64,000 nucleotides of DNA from Candidatus Gastranaerophilales bacterium. GTDB taxonomy: Bacteria > Cyanobacteriota > Vampirovibrionia > Gastranaerophilales > Gastranaerophilaceae. The DNA lies in contig CALVFT010000001.1 of assembly GCA_944326915.1 (NCBI GenBank), positions 310,001 to 374,000 on the forward strand, in the 5' to 3' direction. Positions 48,160 through 56,166 of the stretch are shown piece by piece. How positions within the stretch are numbered: the stretch's first letter is position 1; every line of letters begins with the position of its first letter. A program made the position numbers and the translations under genes. A model generated the notes under the pieces. That model saw only the letters and a program-made list of their open reading frames with translations, had not been told where the DNA came from and did not search any database.

Positions 48160-48208
48160 GGGGTAAATGTATATTTATAAGTCTTGTCAATTGACGAGAC
48201 TTTCTTTT
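48160..48208 (+). ncRNA. Putative short RNA or attenuated leader
   Basis: Transcription from 48125-48153 should begin near 48160 and meet a terminator about 45 nt later. No ORF fits. Either a very short RNA at the origin or a leader whose read-through would reach the 125-aa gene. Ends are estimated from the promoter and terminator. Confidence 0.4.
48179..48208 (+). terminator. Terminator 3' of the oriC-edge promoter
   Basis: AAGTCTTGTC, AATT loop, GACGAGACTT: 10 pairs including one G-U, followed by TCTTTTTC. Confidence 0.75.
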
Positions 48209-48262
48209 TCGCTACATGCTTTTTTATTTTGTAACATTCTCTTAATAAATGAAATTATTTTC

Positions 48263-48290
48263 TAAAGTTTTTTTGAATCATTTCCGAACA
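48263..48290 (+). promoter_or_regulatory. Sigma-28-like promoter of the 125-aa gene
   Basis: TAAAGTTT (48263-48270), 12 nt, TCCGAACA (48283-48290), 44 nt before the ATG at 48335. Confidence 0.62.
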
Positions 48291-48334
48291 TGAACTTACG
48301 CAAGTCGAAAGAGTTAATTGGAGGAAAACTTAAA

Positions 48335-48712
48335 ATGAGTCAAAAAACGCAAGAAATGATTAGTTTGGATTGTGTGGAGTTGAACAATCAATTAGTAAAT
48401 GACCTTTGTTTAGAAGATGTTCAGGTTGATTTAAATGAAATTGATATGTCGTTGAAATCCCAAGATTTGTTGATGATGGATGCAACAAATTTATTAATTT
48501 TGGATGATACAAAGTATTTTTCAGAAGAATTATTGGAAATTATTCGTGATTCTAAAGTTATCTACTTTGAAGAACGACAAGCTGCTAGAAAGGCTATATC
48601 TTTGGAAGCAAAACTTGCAAAAATCCAACATGATGTTATTACAGTTTTGAATAAACCTCTAAATGAAATGTTTGATGAATTCGCGAATATAATTATTGAA
48701 AAGATTGCGTAG
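48335..48712 (+). CDS. Unknown 125-aa protein, sigma-28-like promoter
   Basis: Not recognised. Start at 48335 (MSQKTQEMISLDCVEL), with GGAGG 10 nt upstream; an earlier in-frame ATG at 48290 overlaps the promoter and is rejected. Acidic first half (LCLEDVQVDLNEIDMSLKSQDLL), Lys/Arg-containing helix later (YFEERQAARKAISLEAKLAKI). No signal peptide, no membrane helix. Lies next to the presumed origin; whether that has meaning is unknown. Confidence 0.7.
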   Translation: MSQKTQEMISLDCVELNNQLVNDLCLEDVQVDLNEIDMSLKSQDLLMMDATNLLILDDTKYFSEELLEIIRDSKVIYFEERQAARKAISLEAKLAKIQHDVITVLNKPLNEMFDEFANIIIEKIA

Positions 48713-48731
48713 AGAATAATACAAAATATAT

Positions 48732-48775
48732 AAAAAAGACCCCTATCAAAATATTGAAGGAGTCTTTTTTTTTAT
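48732..48775. terminator. Bidirectional terminator between the 125-aa gene and metG
   Basis: AAAAAAGACCCCT / AGGAGTCTTTTTT with one mismatched pair; T-run in both directions, so usable by the plus-strand gene and by metG on the minus strand. Confidence 0.85.
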
Positions 48776-48788
48776 ATAGATAATATTT

Positions 48789-50348
48789 TTATTTTTTAGA
48801 AGATTTATCAGCTAATTCGCTGTCTAATCTCAAAAATACTGGATGTATTTCTTCTTTAGATATAAGTTTACCTATTTTTATATTATCAGCTGTTAAATCG
48901 TCTAATTTTATGCTCAAATCAAATGATAATTGTTTAGCCATATCTTTTGCGATGTTTGGGCAATAAGGATAGATTAGAGCTGATACAATGCACATAACAT
49001 CAAGTACAGTTGTTAGAACTTGACCACACTCTGTCATCTTTTCTTCTTTAGCCAATGTCCAAGGAGCATTATCAGTCACATATTTATTTGTGATATCAAC
49101 AAGGTTAATTATTTCTTGACCGGCTTCTGCTATTTCAAAATTATCAAAATGGTTTTTAACTATATCTATTTTATTTTTTGCAACTTTTAAAATTTCATTA
49201 TTGGTCTTAAATTCTGCTTTAACTTCTCCATCAAAGTATTTTACAAGCATAGATAAAGTTCTGTTCAATAAATTACCCATACTATTTGCAAGGTGAGCAT
49301 TTACTTTTTCTTTGAAATCATCATCAGAATAATTTCCATCTTTTCCGCAAGGAGCAGATGTTGCCATATAGTATCTAAATGCATCTGGATGTTCCATATT
49401 AAAGTTTTTCAAAACATCAGTTGGAGCGATAACATTTCCTATAGATTTAGACATTTTTGATTGATCTATTGTAATCCATCCGTGTGCAAGAATTTGTTTT
49501 GGTAATGGTAAATCAAGTGCCATTAAAATTGCAGGCCAGTAGATGCTATGGAATTTAAGAATATCTTTTCCGATTATTTGAACATTTGCAGGCCATAATT
49601 TTTTGTATTGTTCTGATGGATTTTCTGTATCATAACCAATAGCTGTAATATAGTTTGATAAAGCATCAATCCAAACATAAATAGATTGTTCCGGATCATC
49701 TAGTACGTCTATACCCCATTGAACATTAGATTTTGCTCTAGATACTGAGATATCTTGAATATCTTCCAACTGATTTAAAACTTCGTTAGCTCTGAATTGA
49801 GGCACGATAAAATCAGGATTTTCTTTTATGTGTTTAATAATCGCATCTTTATATTTTGTTAGTTTAAAGAAATAATTTTCTTCTGTAACTAATTCCGGTT
49901 TTTTCAAGTGATCAGGACATAGACCATCTTCTGTCAAATCTTTTTCATTCAAAAAGCATTCACAACCTGAGCAGTATAGGCCTTGGTATGAGTGTTTATA
50001 AATATCACCATTTTCAACAAGTTTTTTGAAGATTTTTTGAACAGTTTTTTCATGATCTTCATCAGTTGTTCTTATGAATCTATTGTATTCAATATCCAAA
50101 GCTTTCCAAGCACCTTTAAATTGTTGAGCATTTTCATCACACAATTCTTTTGGTGAAATGCCTTTTGCTGCCGCTGTTTTTTGAATTTTTATACCGTGTT
50201 CATCAGTACCTGTCAAGAAAAATACATTATCACATCTTTGTGAATAGTGTCTTGCAATGATATCTGTTAAAATCTTTTCATAAGCGTGTCCAATGTGAGG
50301 AGCTCCGTTTACGTAGTCTATTGCTGTTGTTAAATAATATTTGTCCAT
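48789..50348 (-). CDS. metG: Methionyl-tRNA synthetase
   Basis: 519 residues, class I. Seen: HIGH motif APHIGHAYEK near residue 17, a zinc knuckle (YCSGCECFLNEKDL..CPDH), and KMSKS motif QSKMSKSIGN near 300, then the anticodon-binding helical domain. It stops without the EMAP-II-like tRNA-binding domain that extends some homologues. Confidence 0.97.
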   Translation of the reverse strand: MDKYYLTTAIDYVNGAPHIGHAYEKILTDIIARHYSQRCDNVFFLTGTDEHGIKIQKTAAAKGISPKELCDENAQQFKGAWKALDIEYNRFIRTTDEDHEKTVQKIFKKLVENGDIYKHSYQGLYCSGCECFLNEKDLTEDGLCPDHLKKPELVTEENYFFKLTKYKDAIIKHIKENPDFIVPQFRANEVLNQLEDIQDISVSRAKSNVQWGIDVLDDPEQSIYVWIDALSNYITAIGYDTENPSEQYKKLWPANVQIIGKDILKFHSIYWPAILMALDLPLPKQILAHGWITIDQSKMSKSIGNVIAPTDVLKNFNMEHPDAFRYYMATSAPCGKDGNYSDDDFKEKVNAHLANSMGNLLNRTLSMLVKYFDGEVKAEFKTNNEILKVAKNKIDIVKNHFDNFEIAEAGQEIINLVDITNKYVTDNAPWTLAKEEKMTECGQVLTTVLDVMCIVSALIYPYCPNIAKDMAKQLSFDLSIKLDDLTADNIKIGKLISKEEIHPVFLRLDSELADKSSKK

Positions 50349-50427
50349 TGTATATTCCCTTATTAAATTAATTTAAAACTTTACTTAAAACTACCACACT
50401 ACAAAAATAATAGTATCATAAAAAACA

Positions 50428-52107
50428 TTATTTTTTCTTGTAAATAAGATATCTATAACCATAATCAATTGTTTTTACTTGGTTATAATTTTCTGCAATG
50501 AAACCGCATAAATTGAAAGCATAATCATTACAGATAGATTTAAATCCATAATTATACATATCTTGGTTAGACAAAACGAAGTATTCTGGTTTGTTTTGTT
50601 CAAAATATTTAATAATTTTATCTTCTCCGAATGATTCTATATACAAAGGAATCATTGAATTGTAATATCCATCACTTTCTCTATCAGTAAGAAAATTTAT
50701 AATTAAACCTTCCGGAAAGACAACAATTTTATCATTTTTATTTGTTTTTTTGTTGATAAAATTGATTAAATCTTTAGTTGCAAATGCTATTTCTTTTGTT
50801 GTATATATATTTCCTTTTTCAGTATTAATACTAACTTTTTGATTTTCTAGCCCAAAATAATTTATTATATATAAACATAATGAAAATAATATAAAATAAA
50901 AAGTTAGAGGTTTTTGATATTTTTTATCAATAAAGCAAAATAATAAAGCAAGAAAACCGATAACACAAAAGAAGAAATAAAAAGAAGCATATCCAGATAA
51001 AATAATTCCCCAAAATGATTTTAATGAAACAGTAATAGTTCCGACAATCAAAATAATTAAAGGAATATTAGTTTTTATGTATTTAAAACATATAATCCCG
51101 CAAATAGTAAGTAAAACGGATAAAAATGCAATTGTTATTAGTTTTGTATCTGTCAAGAACCAAATAGAAACAATTGTTCCAATAATATAGGTAAAAATAG
51201 ATGCAACTTTATTTTTTTCTTTCAGGAATTTACCAAGACATAACAAACCAACAGAAGTACCAGTTTTTAAAAAAGTAGTAAAAAGTATAGGTAAAACTTT
51301 TGGATTGAAGTATGTACCAACAGTTTCGTAAAAATATTTTAAAGTCTGACTCTGCGACATATTTTTTACGTTGTGTAGTGATTCAATTAAATTTTGTATT
51401 GTCATTCCTTGAATAAATAATATTCCAAAGCTCAAAAGCGGCACAATCGAAAGAAATCCAAAATTCTTTAATAATAAAATTTTGTCTGTTTTTAATTTTA
51501 TAAACAAATATACTATGTACAACAAGATAGGAATTGCAAATTCATATTTGCACGAAATACAAATTCCAAGTAAAAAAGATGCTAAATATAAAAGATGTAT
51601 TTTATTTGTTTTTTCAAATTTAATCAAAGATAATAAAGCAAAAATATAAGCAATTGTTCCATAAAGCATTGCCCAGCTGTATGGAAATGAAAAATTAAAA
51701 AATACTGCACTATATACGCTTGTAAAAATTGTTAGTAAGCAGATTGAAAAACTTAAACTTTTTGATAGAAATTCTTTTGCAAGAAAATAAATTCCTGAAA
51801 TAGCCAAAAAACTAGAGCAAATTCCTGAAAAATAAAGAGTAGATAGTTTTGCTCCAAGTATTTTATATAAAATAGCATTGAATAAATATGCAAAAGGACC
51901 ATAAATTACAAATAAATCTTTGTATAAAACTTCTCCTTTTAAAATCTGCTCAGGATAATATACTTCTCTCCCAACATCAAGAATTATATTATTACAATGT
52001 CCAACAGAAAAAAACAAAGCTATTCCACAAATAATCCACAAAAAAATGAGGTAATAATTTTCCCTAATAAAATTTTTAAATCTTTCCATATTAATAAAAA
52101 TTAACAA
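50428..52107 (-). CDS. Membrane glycosyltransferase, GT39/ArnT-like
   Basis: About 559 residues (an ATG at 52089 is an alternative start; no clear Shine-Dalgarno). Eleven or more membrane helices. The first outer loop DVGREVYYPEQILKGEVLYKDLFVIYGP matches the acidic loop of GT-C enzymes that transfer sugars from polyprenyl phosphate. C-terminal soluble part with YYNSMIPLYIESFG. Probably glycosylates lipid A, a polymer or protein on the outer face of the inner membrane. Standing alone; no sugar-lipid gene adjacent. Confidence 0.75.
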   Translation of the reverse strand: MLIFINMERFKNFIRENYYLIFLWIICGIALFFSVGHCNNIILDVGREVYYPEQILKGEVLYKDLFVIYGPFAYLFNAILYKILGAKLSTLYFSGICSSFLAISGIYFLAKEFLSKSLSFSICLLTIFTSVYSAVFFNFSFPYSWAMLYGTIAYIFALLSLIKFEKTNKIHLLYLASFLLGICISCKYEFAIPILLYIVYLFIKLKTDKILLLKNFGFLSIVPLLSFGILFIQGMTIQNLIESLHNVKNMSQSQTLKYFYETVGTYFNPKVLPILFTTFLKTGTSVGLLCLGKFLKEKNKVASIFTYIIGTIVSIWFLTDTKLITIAFLSVLLTICGIICFKYIKTNIPLIILIVGTITVSLKSFWGIILSGYASFYFFFCVIGFLALLFCFIDKKYQKPLTFYFILFSLCLYIINYFGLENQKVSINTEKGNIYTTKEIAFATKDLINFINKKTNKNDKIVVFPEGLIINFLTDRESDGYYNSMIPLYIESFGEDKIIKYFEQNKPEYFVLSNQDMYNYGFKSICNDYAFNLCGFIAENYNQVKTIDYGYRYLIYKKK

Positions 52108-52214
52108 AATATCTATAAAAAGGCAATAAATACAAAAAAATTAACTTCATGAATATAGGTAGGTTAATGTCAAAAATTAGTATTAGAAATTTTTGATAGA
52201 AATGGTGAAAGAAA

Positions 52215-52622
52215 ATGTCTTCAAATTGGATGGGAAATTTGGATATGTTAGCCCAAGAAGGTGTAATAAACTTTGATGCACCAGCCTTTGTTATGGGTAC
52301 AAAACCAAGATATGTCGGAAATCCTCGACTTAGTCAAATGCAACCATTTCCAGGCCCAATCCCAGAAGCTCCACTTATTAATCAACCGCAACCATTAGTT
52401 GATGAATTCCAAAAACAAGATAATAATAATCACGTAAAAAATCCGACATGGAAAAAAGTTCTGTTTGGATTAGTTGCAACAGGTACTCTTATTTTTGCAG
52501 GATATAAATTCAAAAAAACTCTTATTCCATATGCTAAAAAAGCTTGTACAAATATTTCTAGTTTTTGCAAGAACAGCTGGAATAAGTTCACTGGTTTGTT
52601 CAAAAAGAAAAAGACTCCATAA
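52215..52622 (+). CDS. Unknown 135-aa protein with one membrane helix
   Basis: Not recognised. Pro/Gln-rich N-terminal region (QMQPFPGPIPEAPLINQPQPL), a single hydrophobic segment about 84-101 (VLFGLVATGTLIFAGYKF) and a strongly basic C-terminus (FKKKKTP). No N-terminal signal peptide. GAAAG/GGTGAAAG precedes the ATG. Convergent with aroB with 1 nt between the stops. Confidence 0.6.
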   Translation: MSSNWMGNLDMLAQEGVINFDAPAFVMGTKPRYVGNPRLSQMQPFPGPIPEAPLINQPQPLVDEFQKQDNNNHVKNPTWKKVLFGLVATGTLIFAGYKFKKTLIPYAKKACTNISSFCKNSWNKFTGLFKKKKTP

Positions 52623-52623
52623 T

Positions 52624-53691
52624 TTATTGTAAAAGATCTTTTTCTGTAAATTCAAAAGCTTCAACTGTTGAATAATCAGTTGGCAAAATAAAAACAATAC
52701 TATCTGAAGTTGCTTTTTTATCCATTTTCATAAGCTCAACGAGTTTTTTTATTGGATATTCAGGTATCTCTCTAAATTTGAATTTTTTTATTATGTCATC
52801 TGCAAAAAATTTATAATTTTTATCAATTAAATTCTTTTTCACAGCAAGCTTGAAAGCAAAGTTGATTCCTTCTACAACAGCTTCACCGTGAGTAAATTTT
52901 TTGTATTTAGTATATTGTTCTATTGCATGACCATATGTATGACCAAAATTCAATATTCTGCGTAAACCTTTTTCTTTTTCATCCTTTTCAACAACAGAGG
53001 TTTTTAGTTTGATACAAATTTGAATAAGATTACTAAGTGTAAGGTTATCTCTTTTTAGAATTTTTTCAGTATTGTCACTTATGAAATTAGTGAGGTGTAA
53101 TTCTTCATTACAAAGACAACTTTTTTCGATGAAAGAATATTTCACAACTTCTCCAAGTCCTGTCTTAAACTGTCTTTCATCAAGAGTTTTTAAAAAATTG
53201 CTGTTTATCAAAACAGCTTTTGGCTGATAAAAAGAGCCGACTAAATTTTTTCCAAATTCAGTATCTATACCGGTTTTGCCTCCAACAGATGAATCAACAC
53301 AAGCAAGCAGTGTAGTAGGAACTTGAATAAAATCAATACCACGCATATAACAAGAAGCCGCAAAGCCAGCTAAATCTCCAACAACGCCACCACCAATCGC
53401 AACTATGGCATCTTTGCGTGTGAGTTTCTTTCTTAGTGCAAATTTTAAAATTTTTTCAAAGTTTTTAAAATTCTTATGCTTTTCACCGTCCTTTAGTACA
53501 AGTTTTTCTTCCTTGTTAAAACCAAGTTCTTTTCCATAAATTTTTTCAACTTTTTCTGAAATAACAACAATAAAATTTTTCCCATCAATAAAGGATTTTA
53601 TTTTTTCTTTCATAGAAGATATAGAATCCCATTCAATATTTATAGGATAAGATTTTTCTGTTTCTTTTATGTTAACTGACAAACTAATCAT
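52624..53691 (-). CDS. aroB: 3-dehydroquinate synthase
   Basis: 355 residues. NAD site IAIGGGVVGDLAGFAASCYMRGI, FIQVPTTLLACVDSSVGGKTGID, and metal ligands in FNFGHTYGHAIE and FTHGEAVVEG regions. Second step of the shikimate pathway. Overlaps aroK by 8 nt, so the two are cotranslated. Confidence 0.96.
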   Translation of the reverse strand: MISLSVNIKETEKSYPINIEWDSISSMKEKIKSFIDGKNFIVVISEKVEKIYGKELGFNKEEKLVLKDGEKHKNFKNFEKILKFALRKKLTRKDAIVAIGGGVVGDLAGFAASCYMRGIDFIQVPTTLLACVDSSVGGKTGIDTEFGKNLVGSFYQPKAVLINSNFLKTLDERQFKTGLGEVVKYSFIEKSCLCNEELHLTNFISDNTEKILKRDNLTLSNLIQICIKLKTSVVEKDEKEKGLRRILNFGHTYGHAIEQYTKYKKFTHGEAVVEGINFAFKLAVKKNLIDKNYKFFADDIIKKFKFREIPEYPIKKLVELMKMDKKATSDSIVFILPTDYSTVEAFEFTEKDLLQ

Positions 53692-54193
53692 CCAATACCC
53701 CTAAAATTTCGTTAACGATATTATATGGAGTTTTTTCTGTCGTGTCAATTGTGAAATGGGCTTTTTCATAATTGTGTAGTCGTTTTTGCATAATTTCTTG
53801 AATTTTTTCAACAGAAAAATCTCGTCTTAAAAGAGGTCTGTGAGTTTCATTTTTAATTCTATCGAAAATCGCTTGTGGTGATGCTTTTAGAAAAATAACA
53901 CAAGATTTACTCAATAATAAATCTCTATTTTCTGGGTCTTCAAAAGCTCCTCCACCCAAAGAAATTATTTGAAAATCATTTTTTAGAACAGATTTTATTT
54001 TGTCGTTTTCTAAGACTCTAAAATGATGCTCTCCATACTTTAAAAAGATTTCTGATATTTTCTTTTGAGTACTACTTTCTATCAATTCGTCAATATCGAC
54101 AAAACTGTATTCAGGTAAATGTTTTTGGAGTTCTTTTCCTATGGTTGATTTTCCACAACCCATCATTCCTATAAGCGCAATATTATTTTTCAT
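53684..54193 (-). CDS. aroK: Shikimate kinase
   Basis: 169 residues. P-loop GMMGCGKSTIGK, shikimate-binding DIDELIES and SLGGGAFED, and the LID Arg in RPLLRRDF. Phosphorylates shikimate with ATP. Upstream partner of aroB; aroC lies 900 nt away as a separate unit on the same strand. Confidence 0.96.
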   Translation of the reverse strand: MKNNIALIGMMGCGKSTIGKELQKHLPEYSFVDIDELIESSTQKKISEIFLKYGEHHFRVLENDKIKSVLKNDFQIISLGGGAFEDPENRDLLLSKSCVIFLKASPQAIFDRIKNETHRPLLRRDFSVEKIQEIMQKRLHNYEKAHFTIDTTEKTPYNIVNEILGVLDD

Positions 54194-54222
54194 AGACCTA
54201 TTTTACAATAAATATTTATAAA

Positions 54223-54438
54223 CTATTTAACTTCTTCATCAGGCACTTCTACAATAAGATCTTTTACGCTGCAGTTGAAAAACTTAGCAATCTTTTCAAG
54301 AGTACTGATTTTCAAATCAACGTGTTCACCTTTTAATAGTTTAGTAATAGTAGTGCTGCTTAGACCAGATATTTCTGCAATTTCTTTGCATTTATATCTC
54401 TTTTTCCAACGTACATTATAAAGATTTATTATAACCAT
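54223..54438 (-). CDS. Small Cro/C1-type HTH repressor (71 aa)
   Basis: HTH_26-like single domain: RYKCKEIAEISGLSSTTITKLLKGEHVDLKISTLEKIAKFFNCSVKDLI. Divergent from the 81-aa gene at 54551; a TAGTTTGA/TCAAACTA palindrome overlapping that gene's promoter is the likely target. It may precede aroK-aroB in one transcript (29-nt gap). Confidence 0.85.
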   Translation of the reverse strand: MVIINLYNVRWKKRYKCKEIAEISGLSSTTITKLLKGEHVDLKISTLEKIAKFFNCSVKDLIVEVPDEEVK

Positions 54439-54476
54439 GCCAACATTATAGTCAATATTTCTACACTTGACTTTTT

Positions 54477-54505
54477 TAGTTTGACAACTTGATTATTTCA
54501 AACTA
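54477..54505. promoter_or_regulatory. Operator-like palindrome between the HTH gene and the 81-aa gene
   Basis: TAGTTTGA (54477-54484) and TCAAACTA (54498-54505), a perfect 8-bp inverted repeat, 13 nt apart. It spans the -35 box and the first bases of the -10 box of the plus-strand promoter. Confidence 0.6.
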
Positions 54506-54509
54506 TAAT
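54481..54509 (+). promoter_or_regulatory. Consensus sigma-70 promoter of the 81-aa gene
   Basis: TTGACA (54481-54486), 17 nt, TATAAT (54504-54509): a full consensus match in both boxes and spacing. Confidence 0.85.
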
Positions 54510-54550
54510 TTGATTATTGTAATAATAGGTAATATTTAAAGGATATGTTT

Positions 54551-54796
54551 ATGAATGAAAAAAGTCGTGAAAATTCTTTTGGTAATTGTGAGGATTTGAT
54601 AACTGAATTGGATTTTAAATTGTCTGATATACTATCTCATATAAAACTTCTTGCAAATTCAACGAGTGAAAATACAGATTTTGAAATGAGTGCATTTGAC
54701 ATAAATTCAATTGCAATGACATTGCATGATAAAGTTATTGCTGCGATTTTTGTGGAGAAAAAATTACAATTAGAGCTGGATAATGCAAGTGTTTAG
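54551..54796 (+). CDS. Unknown small protein (81 aa)
   Basis: Not recognised. Start at 54551 (MNEKSRENSFGNCEDLI) because the ATG at 54545 abuts the AAAGGA site. Mostly helical and acidic, one Cys, no signal peptide: LDFKLSDILSHIKLLANSTSENTDFEMSAFDINSIAMTLHDKV. Preceded by a consensus promoter overlapped by an inverted repeat, so it is strong but probably repressible. Confidence 0.65.
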   Translation: MNEKSRENSFGNCEDLITELDFKLSDILSHIKLLANSTSENTDFEMSAFDINSIAMTLHDKVIAAIFVEKKLQLELDNASV

Positions 54797-54806
54797 AATA
54801 TGTCAC

Positions 54807-54834
54807 TTGAAAATTATAAAAAATAGTTTATAAT
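54807..54834 (+). promoter_or_regulatory. Promoter of the putative antitoxin RNA
   Basis: TTGAAA (54807-54812), 16 nt, TATAAT (54829-54834). Transcription should start near 54841. Confidence 0.7.
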
Positions 54835-54837
54835 AAA

Positions 54838-54878
54838 GAAAAAGGGCGAGAGGATTGCCGTCCTCTCTTTGAAAGCCC
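54838..54878 (-). terminator. Terminator of the small hydrophobic peptide gene
   Basis: On the minus strand GGGC and GAGAGGA pair with TCCTCTC and GCCC (plus coordinates 54844-54854 with 54861-54867 and 54875-54878), followed by TTTTTC. The same bases form the 5' hairpin of the plus-strand RNA. Confidence 0.85.
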
Positions 54879-54935
54879 CGTTTAGTGAATTTTAAGCGCT
54901 AGTATTATCAGTAAAATAATAACTAGTGCTTTTTC
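54841..54935 (+). ncRNA. Putative cis-antisense RNA (type I antitoxin candidate)
   Basis: About 95 nt between a good promoter and a terminator with a 5-T tail. It starts with a stable hairpin (GAGAGGA/TCCTCTC) and ends in a long one. It is complementary to the last 54 nt of the peptide ORF and to the 3' end of its mRNA. No ORF with a start and ribosome site lies in it. Ends are estimated. Confidence 0.6.
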
Positions 54936-54959
54936 AGTTACACTGAAATTCAAGTTCAT
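54882..54959 (-). CDS. Small hydrophobic peptide, type I toxin candidate (25 aa)
   Basis: ATG at 54959, TAA at 54884-54882. Peptide begins MNLNFSVTEKALV and continues IILLIILALKIH: polar start, about 15 hydrophobic residues, short basic end, i.e. one membrane helix. AAAGGAGGTGAT, a perfect anti-SD match, precedes and overlaps the ATG; because GGAGG is only 2 nt from this ATG, the TTG two codons later (8 nt away) may be the true start. A candidate GATAAT -10 box at 55048-55043 would give an mRNA with a hairpin at its 5' end. Size and layout resemble type I toxins (Fst, Ldr, TxpA-like), but no family is recognised. Confidence 0.55.
   Translation of the reverse strand: MNLNFSVTEKALVIILLIILALKIH
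54894..54934 (+). terminator. Terminator of the putative antitoxin RNA
   Basis: AAGCGCTAGT / ACTAGTGCTT (one G-U) extended by ATTAT/ATAAT across a single bulge, then TTTTT. It lies wholly inside the reading frame of the opposite-strand peptide. Confidence 0.8.
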
Positions 54960-55018
54960 CACCTCCTTTCACAGTTTATTCAAATTTGTAGTTTGAGCTA
55001 TGAACGAAAGCGATTGAT

Positions 55019-55036
55019 AAAAGGGCTTACCCTTTT
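55019..55036. other. Hairpin in the leader of the peptide gene
   Basis: AAAAGGG, 4-nt loop, CCCTTTT. On the minus strand it falls at the predicted 5' end of the peptide mRNA; outer GATAA/TTATC bases can extend it. The remaining bases between here and 54960 show no ORF. Confidence 0.5.
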
Positions 55037-55098
55037 TCTTTTATTATCAAAGAGTAAACAGAAATATAAATCAATAAAAACGGAAATATAATTAAAAT

Positions 55099-56154
55099 TT
55101 AATTAAAACGTTGAGTGATTTCAGTCAAGCTATCACCGCCGAATTTTTTTAAGAATTCATCTACGAGTATGCAAGCTATTCGAGCCTCTGCAACTACTGC
55201 ACAAGCTTCCACTGCACAAGTATCAGATCTTTCAAAATGAGCTTCGGTTTGTGTCATATCTTTTGAGTCGACAGTTTTAAGCGGTTTTCTTAGTGTTGGA
55301 ATTGGCTTCATACAGGCAGTTACAACGATATCTTCGCCGTTAGTCATTCCTCCTTCGATACCGCCAGCATTATTAGTTTTTCTTGTGATTTTATTATTTT
55401 CAACAAAAATTTCATCATGGAATTCACTACCACGCATTTGATAAGCATTTTCATTGCCGATAGAAACTGATTTTATTGCAGGAATACTCATAACCGCTTG
55501 TGCAATAAGTCCATCGAGTGTTCTATCCCATTGAACATGTGAACCAAGACCTATTGGAAGATTTTTGTATGTAATTTGAATTTTTCCTCCAAGAGTATCA
55601 CCTTGTTCTTTTGCTATATCAATTTCGTTGTGGAATTCTTGTTCAGTTTTTCCTTGTCCTATTTGCAAAACTTGTGAAGAGCCTGTTATATTAAATTGAG
55701 CAAGAATTTGTTTTGCAACGGCTCCTACAGCAACTTCTATAGCTGTTTTTCTTGCACTTGAGCGTTCAAGGATATCTCTAAGGTCGTGTCTGTTATATTT
55801 TATACTGCCTGCGTAATCAGCGTGTCCAGGACGATATGATGTAAAAGATTTTTCAGAAGTACAATCTTCAGCAGAAGTGCTCATAATTTTTTCCCAGTTA
55901 GCAAAATCTTTATTTTGTATTACGAGCGTAATTGGTGAGCCTATTGTTTTTCCAAATCTGACACCGGATGTAATTTCTACGGTGTCAGACTCAATCTTCA
56001 TTCTTCCGCCTCTGCCATATCCGCCTTGGCGGCGTTTAAGTTCTGAATTTATAAAACCAGTATCAATATTAAATCCTGCAGGTACTCCGTCTATGATTGC
56101 TGTTAGACATTTTCCATGACTTTCTCCTGCTGTGAGAAATCTGAAAATATTCAA
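55099..56154 (-). CDS. aroC: Chorismate synthase
   Basis: 351 residues. FMN-binding signatures GESHGKCLTAIIDGVPAG at the start, RPGHADYAGSIKYNRHDLRDILERSSARKTA in the middle and GGIEGGMTNGEDIV later. Last common step to aromatic amino acids. Follows a secreted protein gene on the same strand by 12 nt. Confidence 0.97.
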   Translation of the reverse strand: MNIFRFLTAGESHGKCLTAIIDGVPAGFNIDTGFINSELKRRQGGYGRGGRMKIESDTVEITSGVRFGKTIGSPITLVIQNKDFANWEKIMSTSAEDCTSEKSFTSYRPGHADYAGSIKYNRHDLRDILERSSARKTAIEVAVGAVAKQILAQFNITGSSQVLQIGQGKTEQEFHNEIDIAKEQGDTLGGKIQITYKNLPIGLGSHVQWDRTLDGLIAQAVMSIPAIKSVSIGNENAYQMRGSEFHDEIFVENNKITRKTNNAGGIEGGMTNGEDIVVTACMKPIPTLRKPLKTVDSKDMTQTEAHFERSDTCAVEACAVVAEARIACILVDEFLKKFGGDSLTEITQRFN

Positions 56155-56166
56155 ATTAATTTGCTC

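Noticed and set aside
52215-52622. A seventh sigma-28-like promoter upstream of the 135-aa gene (AAAAATTA, 12 nt, TTTGATAG)
   Set aside because: Both boxes deviate too much (no CCGA, weak -35), so I did not count it.
54841-54935. Hairpin-rich segment as a riboswitch or leader of the 81-aa gene
   Set aside because: It lies downstream of that gene, has its own promoter and terminator and no following ORF on the plus strand; the antisense-RNA reading fits better.
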